Positions 1 to 6,572 of a stretch of DNA of 10,563 bases are shown one piece after another. The position numbers and the translations under genes are program-made. How positions within the stretch are numbered: the first letter of the stretch is position 1; each line of letters begins with the position of its first letter. Below the pieces are notes generated by a model. The model saw only the letters and a list, made by a program, of their open reading frames with translations, was not told the origin of the DNA and ran no database searches. The stretch is from Baffinella frigidus (lineage: Eukaryota; Cryptophyceae; Cryptomonadales; Baffinellaceae), in NCBI GenBank assembly GCA_026770585.1, contig MU646440.1:568868-579430 (forward strand), written 5' to 3'.

Positions 1-25
1 AGCGCGAAACGCGATCCGAGAGCAA

Positions 26-104
26 AAATGCTTTCTCTGCAGTCCTTTCTACGGAAGGGCGTGTCGTTGGCATATGTTGGGAGAAATTAAAACCTAAAGG
101 ACCT
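26..104 (+). repeat. Family B dispersed repeat, copy 1
   Basis: This 79-bp block recurs at 623-701 with the same length and about two differences near the middle. It ends in tandem CCTAAAGGA-type units. Its right half (ATGTTGGGAG, then AACCTAAAGGACCT) matches the layout of family A, so B looks like a diverged relative of A. I see no coding function. The tandem tail resembles the simple-repeat tails of short retroposons, but that is inference. Confidence 0.85.
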
Positions 105-302
105 AAAGGACCTCGGGGGGGGGCGCCAAACAAGAAACGAAATGAAAAGGGGCGGCTAGACCTAATTGGGTCGGCCGGAGCTCAGACGCAGATGATCTCG
201 TATCTTTCAATGGATATCATAACCAAGTGAGGTGCGAGGATTAGGTGAATTGAGTGTAATACAAAGCACCAAAGCACCAAAGCACCTACCCTTTTAGCCG
301 GT
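105..302. other. Unassigned spacer with a short tandem repeat
   Basis: The spacer separates a B copy from the first A copy. It begins with a run of nine G at 115-123. At 262-285 the 8-bp unit CAAAGCAC occurs three times perfectly in tandem. I see no gene, terminal inverted repeat or RNA feature in the rest. Confidence 0.6.
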
Positions 303-429
303 TTCTGCCGCGATCCTCTGCACCGGGGGGGCTGAATGTGATCCGAAAGGAAGCATGGCTTTTCTGCAGAACCAGTTCCGGTGTCCGCCTATGGTGGGAG
401 CTCGAAGAACCTAAAGGACCTAAAGGACC
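303..429 (+). repeat. Family A dispersed repeat, copy 1 (long form)
   Basis: This is the longest + strand copy of the most abundant dispersed repeat here. In order it holds TTCTGCCGCGATC, a G run, a GTGATCCGAAAGGAAGC segment, CAGAACCAGTTCCGG, TGTCCGCCTATG, GGGAGCTCGAAGAA and two CCTAAAGGA units. The reverse copy at 2566-2685 spans the same length, so both are probably near full length. The open frame through it reads the repeat, and its protein changes with tail-unit number, which argues against a gene. Confidence 0.85.
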
Positions 430-448
430 AGGCTCTGGTACAGGAAGG

Positions 449-575
449 CTTGATGTGATCCGAAAGGAAGCATGGCCTTTCTACAGAACAATTTCCGGTG
501 TCCGCCTATGTTGGGAGCTCGAAGAACCTAAAGGACCTAAAGGATGGGCTCGAAGAACCTAAAGGACCTAACGGA
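449..575 (+). repeat. Family A dispersed repeat, copy 2, with duplicated tail
   Basis: The body matches copy 1 from the TGATGTGATCC segment onward. After the first tail (two CCTAAAGGA units ending near 544) the segment GCTCGAAGAACCTAAAGGAC recurs at 548-575. The tail has therefore been duplicated locally, as expected from slippage or unequal exchange. Confidence 0.85.
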
Positions 576-580
576 ATAGT

Positions 581-617
581 AAGTTCCAGTGTCCGCCTAT
601 GTTGGAACTCGAAGAAG
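581..617 (+). repeat. Family A fragment fused to a family B copy
   Basis: The fragment keeps only the central part of family A (GTTCCAGTGTCCGCCTATG, then a GAACTCGAAGAA version). It stops where the tail should begin, and family B starts six bases later. The junction looks like a recombination or insertion breakpoint between the two related families. Confidence 0.75.
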
Positions 618-622
618 TGTCC

Positions 623-701
623 AAATGCTTTCTCTGCAGTCCTTGCTACGGAAGGGCGTGTCGTTGGCATATGTTGGGAGAAATTAAAACCTAAAGGACC
701 T
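623..701 (+). repeat. Family B dispersed repeat, copy 2
   Basis: Near-identical to 26-104 (TCCTTGCTACGG here, TCCTTTCTACGG there). The high identity across 79 bp implies a recent duplication or recent mobility. It ends with a single CCTAAAGGA-type unit followed by different sequence, so the two copies have different right flanks. Confidence 0.85.
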
Positions 702-703
702 GG

Positions 704-741
704 TCCTCTCCACTCCACTGTGTCCTCTCCACTCCACTGTG
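704..741 (+). repeat. Tandem duplication of a 19-bp unit
   Basis: The unit TCCTCTCCACTCCACTGTG occurs twice, perfectly, at 704-722 and 723-741. The second unit runs into the family C block that starts at 733. Confidence 0.9.
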
Positions 742-798
742 CAGCACCTCCGTACACCTGACAAATTGCGCAAAATTTTGCAAGTATCGACTGGTGAG
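733..798 (+). repeat. Family C dispersed repeat, copy 1
   Basis: Positions 733-757 are identical to 3995-4019 (key string TGTGCAGCACCTCCGTACAC). After a diverged AT-rich segment both copies resume with ATCGACTGGTGAG at 786-798 and 4048-4060. A shorter copy sits at 1450-1474. No function is recognised. Confidence 0.85.
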
Positions 799-840
799 CC
801 GCACCCGAGGGCGTAAGGATTCTATCTTCCAACTGACATT

Positions 841-868
841 CTCAAACTACGTCCAGACGCAGTTTGAG
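841..868. repeat. Hairpin with 13-bp arms and a 2-nt loop
   Basis: CTCAAACTACGTC at 841-853 and GACGCAGTTTGAG at 856-868 are inverted copies with one mismatch, separated by CA. The rest of 799-973 holds no gene or repeat that I recognise. The hairpin is followed by neither a T run nor a gene, so a terminator role is not supported. Confidence 0.8.
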
Positions 869-973
869 TACGTATGATATGGCGACGGTTCTGGGTAAAA
901 AGAAATGATAGAGGCAGGACATGCAGAGGGTGTCCTTGAGATGAGGCAGTCATCGAATGTCCAGTTGGGCCAA

Positions 974-1229
974 TCCCAAACCCTGAACATCAATCACTGA
1001 ACCCTAAACCCTAAACCCTGAACCCTAAACCCTAAATCCGAAACCCTGCACCATAAACCCTGAACCCGAACCTCCGAACCCCCCTACACCCTAGAACCTA
1101 AGACCTCAACCCTAAACCCTAAACCCTCACCCCTACACCCTCAATGATTCTTAACCCTAAACCCCAAACCAAAAATCTTAAATCCTTAACCCTAAACCCT
1201 AAACCCTAGACCCCAAATTCTCGACCCTG
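974..1229 (+). repeat. Degenerate telomere-like CCCTAAA array, block 1
   Basis: Mixed perfect and diverged CCCTAAA units (variants CCCTGAA, CCCGAAC, CCCTACA, CCTCAAC) fill this stretch, with the C-rich strand as +. TTTAGGG is the Arabidopsis-type telomere unit, also used by many algae and dinoflagellates. Unit decay and non-telomeric flanks on both sides point to an interstitial or subtelomeric block, not a living telomere end. The left border follows CCAGTTGGGC at 961-970. Confidence 0.93.
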
Positions 1230-1232
1230 TGT

Positions 1233-1306
1233 GCATGGCCTTTCTGCAGGATAAGTTCCGGTGTCCGCCTATGGTGCGAGTTGAAAGAACCTAAAAGACC
1301 TAAAGG
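1233..1306 (+). repeat. Family A dispersed repeat, copy 4, inside the telomere-like region
   Basis: Contains GCATGGCCTTTCTGCAG, AAGTTCCGGTGTCCGCC and a tail with two CCTAAA units, one mutated to CCTAAAAGA. It interrupts the telomere-like arrays together with the next copy, which follows head to tail. Confidence 0.85.
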
Positions 1307-1376
1307 TCCTTTCTACAGAAGTAGGTCCGGTGTCCGCTTATGTTGGGAGCTCGAAAACCCTACAGGACCTAAAGGG
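1307..1376 (+). repeat. Family A dispersed repeat, copy 5, head to tail with copy 4
   Basis: Starts directly after the tail of copy 4 with CCTTTCTACAGAA and runs through GGTCCGGTGTCCGC and GGGAGCTCGAAAA to a tail mutated to CCTACAGGACCTAAAGGG. It is more diverged than copies 1 and 2. Confidence 0.82.
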
Positions 1377-1449
1377 CGTAAGCTCCATAAGCTCCGTACG
1401 GGTGAGAGGGGAGAGCGCACCTTGTCCTCCTCCACTTCCTGAACTCCAC

Positions 1450-1474
1450 TCCACTGTGCAGCACCTCTGTACAC
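1450..1474 (+). repeat. Family C dispersed repeat, short copy
   Basis: Matches 733-757 and 3995-4019 with one change (CTCTGTACAC instead of CTCCGTACAC). Five bases later comes CCAGTTGGGC at 1479-1488, the same string that precedes telomere-like block 1, and block 2 begins. This suggests a duplicated junction. Confidence 0.85.
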
Positions 1475-1490
1475 TGATCCAGTTGGGCAG

Positions 1491-2565
1491 CCCCTGAACC
1501 CTGACCCCCAAACACTAAACCCTAAACCCTAAACTCTAAACACTAAACTCTGCACCATCAACCCCGAACCCTTACACGTTGAACTCTGAACCCGAAACCC
1601 TGAACCTGCCTCAACCCTAGACCCTCAAACCTAAACACAAACCCCTCAACCCTTCACCATAAACCCTAAACCCTACACCGTCAATTCTAAACCCTGAGGC
1701 CTAAACTCAAAAACCTGAGGCCTAAATTCAAAACCCTGACCCCCAAACCCTAGACCCCAAAATTTCAACCCTCAACCGTAAACTTTAGACCCTACAACCT
1801 ACACCCTAATCCCACCCTACAACCTACACCTCAACACCCTAAACCCTAAACCCTCAACTCTTAACCCTGAACCCTAAACCCTAAACCCTAAACCCTAAAC
1901 CCTGAGGCCGAAATCCTCAACCCTCAACCCTAAACCCTAATCCCTAAACCCTAAACCCTAAACACGAAACCCTAAACACGAAACCCTAAACCCGAAACTG
2001 AAAACCCAAATACTAACTCCCCTAAACCCTAAACCCTAAACCCTGAACCCTAAACCCTCAACCCTCAACCATAAACCCTAAACCCTGAACCCTGAACCCT
2101 AAACCCTAAACCCTAAACCTAAACCCTAATCCCTAAATCCTGCACCCTGAACCCTCAACCCTTAACCCTAAACCCTAAACTGAAACCCCAAATACTAACT
2201 CTCTCAAACCTAAACCCGAAACCCTGAACCCGAAACCTTGAACCTTAAACCCTAAACCCTAAACCATCAACCCCACACCCCACACCCTAAACCCTGTACC
2301 CTAAACCCTAAACCCTAAACTGAAAACCGAAATACTAACTCCCCTAAACCCTAAACCCTAAACCCTAAACCCTAAACCCTGAATTCTTCACCCTGAGCCC
2401 TAAACCCTAAAGCCTAAAGCCTAAACTGAAACCCCAAATACTTACTCCCTAAACCCTAAACCCTAAACCCTAAACCCCAAACCCTAAACCCTAAACCCTA
2501 AACCCTAAACCCCAAACCCTAAACCCTAAACCCCAAACCCCAAACCCTAAACCTTAAACCCTGGG
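1491..2565 (+). repeat. Degenerate telomere-like CCCTAAA array, block 2
   Basis: Over 1 kb of CCCTAAA units and variants, all C-rich on +. The cleanest runs are near 1866-1904, 2342-2381 and 2445-2475, each with several perfect units in a row. An internal marker, CTGAAAACCCAAATACTAAC or close variants, recurs at 1998, 2180, 2320 and 2426, each time before fresh CCCTAAA units. The array therefore has a higher-order layer. A second short duplication, CCTGAGGCCTAAA, occurs near 1694 and 1722. Confidence 0.95.
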
Positions 2566-2685
2566 TTAGGTCCTTTAGGTTCTTCGAGCTCCCAACATAG
2601 GCGGACACCGGGATTTGTACTGTAGAAAGGACATGCTTTCTTTCCGAACACATCAAGCCCCCCTGCACAGAAGATCGCGGCAGAA
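2566..2685 (-). repeat. Family A dispersed repeat, copy 6 (long form, reversed) inside the telomere-like array
   Basis: Read on the minus strand it matches 303-429 along its length, including the GCCGCGATC head and GTGTCCGCCTATG centre, and ends in CCTAAAGGACCTAA. Telomere-like sequence lies on both sides, so it was inserted into, or duplicated with, the array. Its tail touches CCCAGGGTTTAAGG on the minus strand, so tail and TTTAGGG-strand telomere repeat run in the same direction. Confidence 0.88.
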
Positions 2686-2687
2686 CC

Positions 2688-3510
2688 TTCAACCCTTAAT
2701 TAACCCTCAACCCTAAATCCTAAGCCTTGAAACCTAAATCCTAAAGTTTAAAACCTAAAACCTAAAACCTAAAACCCGAACCCCAAACCTTAAAGCCTCA
2801 ACCACAAACCCTGGACCCCAAACCATAAAACTTTACCCCAAAACTCGAAACTATGAACCCTGAACCAAACACCCCAAAACCTTAGCCTGAGGTTTAGGAT
2901 TGAGGATCCTGAACAATGAACCCTGAACCCTGTAGCCTAAAGCCTAAACCCGAAAATCTCATGCTGAACCGTAAAACCTGAAACGTAAACCATAAACCAT
3001 AAACCCTCAAACCTCAACCCTAAACCCTAAACCCTGAATCCTGAAAACCCCCTACACCCTAAATCCTGAATCCTAAACCCTCAACCCTGGCACCATAAAC
3101 CCTTCTGCCTAAAACCTCGACACCAAACCCTGCGCCCTAAACCCTAAACCGTAAACCCGAAACTATAAATCCTGAACCTGAAAGCCTAAAGCCTGAAACC
3201 CAAACCCTCAATACTAAATCCTAAACCTTAGCCCCTAAACCCTTTAGAAACCCGGAAACCTAAACCCTAAACCCTAAACCCTAAATTCTGAATCCTATGC
3301 CCCAAACCCTAGAACAGAAAAGCCAAACCCTGAACCCTAAAACCTAAACCCTAAACCTTAAACCCTGCACACTAAAGCCCAAACCCCAAACCCTAAACCC
3401 CAAACCCTAAACCCTAAACCCTAAACCCTAAACCCAACACCCTAAAACTTAAACCCTAAACCCCAAACCCAAACCCCCAAACCCAGAACAATGAAACCTC
3501 AACCCTAAAC
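2688..3510 (+). repeat. Degenerate telomere-like CCCTAAA array, block 3
   Basis: More decayed than block 2: CCTAAAACCTAAAACC, CCCTGAACC, CCATAAACC and similar variants dominate, with cleaner CCCTAAA runs near 3257-3281 and 3385-3432. A short patch near 2888-2903 (GAGGTTTAGGATTGAGG) reads in the opposite sense. The array stops at 3510, before AAGCAGCCGTGC. Confidence 0.93.
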
Positions 3511-3585
3511 AAGCAGCCGTGCAAAAGCCGACCGTCCAGCAGCCCTTTCAGCTGCCTCCAGACAGCTGGCTCCTTTCTCGCGGCG
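3511..3585. other. Unique-looking spacer right of the telomere-like arrays
   Basis: GC-rich sequence with no telomere units and no gene. CAGCTGCC-type words repeat loosely (CAGCTGCCTCCAGACAGCTG, 3549-3568). It marks the right edge of the telomere-like block before the first M1 element. Confidence 0.5.
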
Positions 3586-3690
3586 TATCCCTTAAGTGCC
3601 CAGCAGGTCAAATTTGACCTCCAAGGGGTCCTAGGCAGGTCCTAGGGCCCTACGGTAGGGCGCATGAGCCTACTGGCCACTTACGGGGTA
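3586..3690. mobile_element. MITE-like element M1, copy 1
   Basis: 105 bp with degraded ends: TATCCCTTAAGTGCCCA at left, and TGGCCACTTACGGGGTA at right, which is its imperfect reverse complement. The centre carries CCTAGGCAGGTCCTAGGG and CCCTACGGTAGGGCG. Two better copies are at 5035-5138 and 5303-5406. The TA at each end may be a TA target duplication or part of the inverted repeat. It is too short to encode a transposase, so it would depend on one from elsewhere. Confidence 0.85.
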
Positions 3691-3715
3691 GTCGCGGCCT
3701 CGGGACGCCCTACGC

Positions 3716-3740
3716 GGGGCGGTGGGGGGAGGGGGAGGGA
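3716..3740 (+). other. G-rich tract with G-quadruplex potential
   Basis: Four or more G runs of at least three bases lie within 25 bp (GGGG, GGGGGG, GGGGG, GGG) with short loops. This fits the usual intramolecular G-quadruplex pattern on the + strand. Folding is a prediction. Confidence 0.6.
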
Positions 3741-3829
3741 GCTTGCCCGATGGAGAAGACGGACAGGGCCGAGTGAGGAACGATCTCGAAAAGGGGCATG
3801 GCGGCTCTTGATGATGTGGGGAAATTGGG

Positions 3830-3897
3830 TCCTTTAGGTCCTTTAGGTTCTTCGAGCTCCCAACATAGGCGGACACCGGAACTGGTTCTGTAGAAGG
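3830..3897 (-). repeat. Family A dispersed repeat, copy 7 (reversed)
   Basis: On the minus strand it reads CCTTCTACAGAACCAGTTCC, then GTGTCCGCCTATG, GGGAGCTCGAAGAA and two CCTAAAGGA units. It lacks the long-form head. Sequence identity to copies 1 and 2 in the shared part is high. Confidence 0.87.
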
Positions 3898-3994
3898 ACC
3901 AGCTTGATGGTTAACTTGATAGTCAAACCACACAAACCTTCGGAGGGAGAGAGGTGCGAGCGCAACTCGACCTGATACACTCCCTCCTCTTCTC

Positions 3995-4060
3995 TCCACT
4001 GTGCAGCACCTCCGTACACTTTACCAATTGGTCAAAAATATGTACACATCGACTGGTGAG
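3995..4060 (+). repeat. Family C dispersed repeat, copy 3
   Basis: The first 25 bp are identical to 733-757 and the last 13 bp (ATCGACTGGTGAG) to 786-798. The middle differs but keeps CCAATTGGTCAAAA against CAAATTGCGCAAAA. In both places the segment follows CTCTCCACT-type sequence. Confidence 0.85.
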
Positions 4061-4332
4061 ATTGCAAACAGCGAATGGTGACTTGCACCTAGCTTCACGA
4101 GATTATTCAAGACCCCATCATAGAAGTCGACTGTAGGCGTTTTGTGGTATGCTGGTCACGTGGCCGCCCTCAAAGCGGGCGGCCACGTGACCAAATATAT
4201 GGAAATTCCTTGACACTGAATAAATGGCCAGCGTTTGAACTTTTGAAAAGGGCGACCCAGTAGCCTCATGTGGAGTATAAAGAGAGCGTCGGCCCCGACA
4301 CCACAGCTTCGTTTCTCCGCAATACACTGGAC
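4061..4332. other. Gene-free stretch containing the strong hairpin
   Basis: Apart from the hairpin at 4153-4193 I see no repeat family or gene. Short open frames on both strands overlap here without any recognisable domain. GTATAAAGAG near 4275 looks like a TATA box by chance, with no downstream gene to support it. Confidence 0.45.
4153..4193. repeat. Perfect 17-bp inverted repeat (hairpin) containing CACGTG
   Basis: TGGTCACGTGGCCGCCC at 4153-4169 and its exact reverse complement at 4177-4193 are separated by 7 nt (4170-4176). Each arm contains the palindrome CACGTG, an E-box/G-box core in eukaryotes. GC-rich perfect arms make a stable DNA cruciform or RNA hairpin likely. The flanks show no further inverted repeat, so it is not obviously the end of a larger element. 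Confidence 0.9.
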
Positions 4333-4453
4333 TAAAGGGCTACCTCGCTCATAAGAAACCGCCCCCCCCCTAGAACCACCATAGGGGCCTAGGCATAGTC
4401 CTACGGCAGGGTCCTAGGGGGGGGCAATTTCTTATGAGCGAGGTGCCCCTGTA
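4333..4453. mobile_element. MITE-like element M2, copy 1 (intact)
   Basis: 121 bp including a TA at each end. Long inverted repeats cover most of it: the left arm has ACCTCGCTCATAAGAAAC and a C run, the right arm a G run and TTTCTTATGAGCGAGGT. The central part holds ACCACCATAGG and GTCCTACGGCAGGGTCCTAG. A second copy spans 5488-5826 with an insertion. The open frame starting in its right arm is a by-product of the repeat. Confidence 0.88.
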
Positions 4454-4790
4454 CATTGAACTAGCACACTTGAGAATTGTCTTGCAATGTGCGAGGGGGT
4501 GGGAGTGTCCGCGTGCGAAAAGGAACCACAATGTGCGGTCCTGCAACTCGAGAGGACACCTTCCTCAGACCATAGAAAACGGGAGGTCAACGTGTATTGC
4601 CCGAAGAGTCACTCTTACGTGGCTCATCCCCGGCTACTGATAGCTACCAAGTGGACCGCGCCCAGAGGTTCAGTTGTACTTGAAAAGTGTCACACGCTTC
4701 TAGGGAGTACACGTGTTTATTGAACCGCGTTGAGAAACATCATTTCCCTTTCATTACTCGGGGGCGACGCGCCCCGCATTTGCACATGTT
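4454..4790. other. Gene-free stretch, no recognised feature
   Basis: Two overlapping short open frames (68 and 78 codons) share this region and differ in frame, with no domain I recognise. The string AAGTGGACCGC at 4649-4659 also occurs in the 84-bp repeat at 9921-9931, so a small relic is possible. Nothing else stands out. Confidence 0.45.
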
Positions 4791-4867
4791 AAGCATAGCC
4801 TTTCTACAGAACCAGTCCCGGTGTCCGCCTATGTCGGCGGCTCGAAGAACCTAAAGGACCTAACGGA
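4791..4867 (+). repeat. Family A dispersed repeat, copy 8
   Basis: Starts AAGCATAGCCTTTCTACAG, continues CAGTCCCGGTGTCCGCC and GGCTCGAAGAA, and ends CCTAAAGGACCTAACGGA. The last unit carries the same CCTAACGGA change seen at the end of copy 2 (567-575), which links these two copies. Confidence 0.87.
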
Positions 4868-4876
4868 TCAGTCGAG

Positions 4877-4958
4877 GCAGATAACCTCGGGGGAATCGCC
4901 CCTCCCCCTGCCCCCGCTCACTGGCCTGGCGGCGCCACCTCTCAGCCCGAGGTTACTG
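4877..4958. repeat. Short inverted-repeat element
   Basis: GCAGATAACCTCGGG at the left and CCCGAGGTTACTGC at the right are inverted copies with one base inserted on the left. The interior is C-rich. At 82 bp it may be a decayed MITE, but no target duplication is visible. Confidence 0.6.
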
Positions 4959-5034
4959 CTAAAGGAGCGATTGCTAGTCTGTGGAGAGGTGAGTAGCTTC
5001 CAATCCGCGTCCACCTGTTTGAGAGAACACCGAG

Positions 5035-5138
5035 TATCCCTTAAGTGACCAACGGGCGAATAATCGCCCTAACTCGCCCTAGGCAGGTCCTAGGGCCCTA
5101 CCGTAGGGCGTATGAGCCTACTCGCCACTTACGGGATA
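5035..5138. mobile_element. MITE-like element M1, copy 2
   Basis: 104 bp, close to 5303-5406 across nearly its whole length and in the same orientation. Left end TATCCCTTAAGTGACCA. The right end, CGCCACTTACGGGATA, has diverged. The interior holds GGGCGAATAATCGCCC (a small palindrome), CCTAGGCAGGTCCTAGGG and CCCTACCGTAGGGCG. TA flanks both ends. Confidence 0.9.
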
Positions 5139-5302
5139 TTCAACACTCGCGAGCAAATTCAGTTTGTTCGGGCGAGGGTTGAGTTGTTTGTAGAGGGCGG
5201 TTTGCGGTCTGTAGGAGGTTTGAGGGTTGATGACACTTCGCACGACTGCTGGAAGCGCCGGTTCAGAGCAGGGACTGAGCAGAGGAGGGCGAGGCGTGAG
5301 GG

Positions 5303-5406
5303 TATCCCTTAAGTGACCAACGGGCGAATAATCGCCCTAACTCGCCCTAGGCAGGTCCTAGGGCCCTACTGTAGGGCGTATGGGCCTACTGGTCACTTAA
5401 GGGATA
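5303..5406. mobile_element. MITE-like element M1, copy 3 (best preserved)
   Basis: 104 bp with perfect 17-bp terminal inverted repeats, TATCCCTTAAGTGACCA at 5303-5319 and its reverse complement at 5390-5406. The interior is nearly the same as copy 2. The perfect ends suggest recent movement or selection by a transposase. The 164 bp between copies 2 and 3 show no feature. Confidence 0.93.
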
Positions 5407-5487
5407 CTACGCCTGAGCACCGCAGAAGAGTAGCGGAAAGAAAGAAGGCCTCGCCACCAAGGATGAGACAGAGGCACGCACGGGAGC

Positions 5488-5826
5488 TACAGGGGTACCT
5501 CGATCATAAGAAACCGCCCCCCCCCTAGGACCACCATAGGTGTCGATAGGGCCCTAGACATCCACTCGAGGCTAGAAGTGACTATTTTAAAACAGTCATT
5601 CTTTTACAAGTGAAAAACAAGAAGTGTGTTGTAGTTTCCACACAAATAGGGGCGTTTGGTCACATTGCCCAAGTTATAACTTGAGCAACGCGACCAAGCC
5701 TGCCCGTGACTGGTACTAAATTCAACAGCCCCACATTTAAAATACTCCCTCTTCCAGCCTCGAGTGGATAGGCCTACTGTAGGGTCCTAGGGGGGGGCGG
5801 TTTCTTGTGAGCGAGGTACCCCTGTA
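5488..5826. mobile_element. MITE-like element M2, copy 2, interrupted by a nested element
   Basis: The outer arms match M2 copy 1: TACAGGGGTACCTCG at left, and the reverse complement of that string at right, with GAAACCGCC and G/C runs inside. The 339-bp length is explained by a 210-bp foreign inverted-repeat element at 5560-5769; without it the copy is about 129 bp, close to the 121 bp of copy 1. TA is present at both ends. Confidence 0.87.
5560..5769. mobile_element. Inverted-repeat element nested inside M2
   Basis: ATCCACTCGAGGCT at 5560-5573 and its exact reverse complement at 5756-5769 form the ends. The similarity continues inward as imperfect arms (GAAGTGACTATTTTAAA against GAAGAGGGAGTATTTTAAA). 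A second palindrome lies in the middle (5657-5696), with arms of 20 bp and 3 mismatches around AAGTTATAACTT. I could not identify a clean target-site duplication. Confidence 0.82.
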
Positions 5827-5897
5827 AGCCTAGCTTGCGCGGTGCCACCCGCAAGGCGGCGGACACCCTGGATAAGCACGCAGAAGGCCCACACTCA

Positions 5898-6050
5898 TAG
5901 GCAGACGTCCTGGAAACCGGGTAGTTAAGCCTATGGTATTGCCGTAGGGGCCTAGGGGGGGTCCTGCGAAACATTCGGTCCTAGAAGCCCTACGGCCTAC
6001 TGTAGGCACTACCGTGGGCTTAACTACCCGGTTCTCAGGACGTTACCCTA
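5898..6050. mobile_element. MITE-like element M3, copy 1
   Basis: 153 bp, related end to end to 8346-8510. The left arm (ACGTCCTGGAAACCGGGTAG) is inverted at the right (CTACCCGGTTCTCAGGACGT). The outermost left bases are mutated: TAGGCAGACG stands where the other copy has TAGGGTAACG. The interior has GTAGGGGCCTAGGGGG and GCCTACTGTAGGC. No coding capacity. Confidence 0.9.
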
Positions 6051-6287
6051 GCCGCTACCGAGCGAGGACGGGACACAATTTTAAAAACTTTAACCTGAAT
6101 CCTGAGGGAAATGCACTTTTAAAATGAAAAGCCAGGACCGGAATCCCGGTCTTGACTGTCTTATATGTGCCGAGTTGGCTCGACAGCGGAAAGCGCTCAC
6201 GCGTGCGAGCAGAGCCTGACGGCAAGCCGGGATCTCATCTGGACGAGTGTTTGTTCATGATGGATACGATTTCGGGGATCTCCGATC
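6051..6287. other. Gene-free spacer with weak tRNA-like words
   Basis: TGGCTCGACAGCGG at 6176-6189 resembles a pol III A box, and GGATCTCATCT at 6230-6240 is a poor B-box match. No acceptor stem or cloverleaf can be drawn, so this is neither a tRNA nor a confident SINE head. GACCGG and CCGGTC around 6136-6151 form a short hairpin. Confidence 0.35.
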
Positions 6288-6369
6288 CGATTCTGGTGTA
6301 TCTTAAGGCTCTGAATGACGTCTAGATAGACGACTGTCTTATTTCTACCCTTGATATACACCAAAATCG
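6288..6369. repeat. Imperfect inverted-repeat element
   Basis: CGATTCTGGTGTATCTTAA at 6288-6306 and TTGATATACACCAAAATCG at 6351-6369 are inverted with three mismatches. Similarity continues loosely toward the centre at GTCTAGATAGAC. The 82-bp size and structure fit a decayed MITE. Flanking duplications are not clear. Confidence 0.6.
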
Positions 6370-6428
6370 TGTTCATTGTGAATACTCGGCGGGATTAGAT
6401 CACGTCGCACGCGGGGCGGGGACAGTTT

Positions 6429-6572
6429 TCATCTCGGAAGATAACTGAATCAGTTCATTTTCAATAGGAGGTTGCATAGGAGAAATTAGTTAGGGCATAG
6501 TAAATTTACTTAGGGTTTCTAATTAAACAAAAACGCCAAACATAGAACTGATTCAGTTATCTTTCGAGATGA
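6429..6572. mobile_element. Inverted-repeat transposon, 4-bp-TSD family, copy 1 (TSD GTTT)
   Basis: 144 bp with 28-bp terminal inverted repeats differing at one position, left TCATCTCGGAAGATAACTGA and onward to 6456, right 6545-6572. Exact GTTT duplications flank it at 6425-6428 and 6573-6576. The interior is AT-rich with no open frame of note. Sharing of end motif and duplication length with 7261-7410 and 8101-8241 makes transposition by a common enzyme likely. Confidence 0.9.

Noticed and set aside
338-761. Open frames across the A and B repeats (74 and 87 codons)
   Set aside because: They read dispersed repeats in different frames, change with tail-unit number, and have no known domain.
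974-3510. Active telomere end or CRISPR-like array
   Set aside because: Units are decayed and flanked on both sides, so it is not terminal; spacing has no repeat-spacer pattern.
4271-4285. TATA-box promoter (GTATAAAGAG)
   Set aside because: No gene or transcript evidence downstream; such words occur by chance.
6160-6245. tRNA or tRNA-derived SINE head
   Set aside because: A-box-like word but poor B box, no acceptor stem, no cloverleaf.
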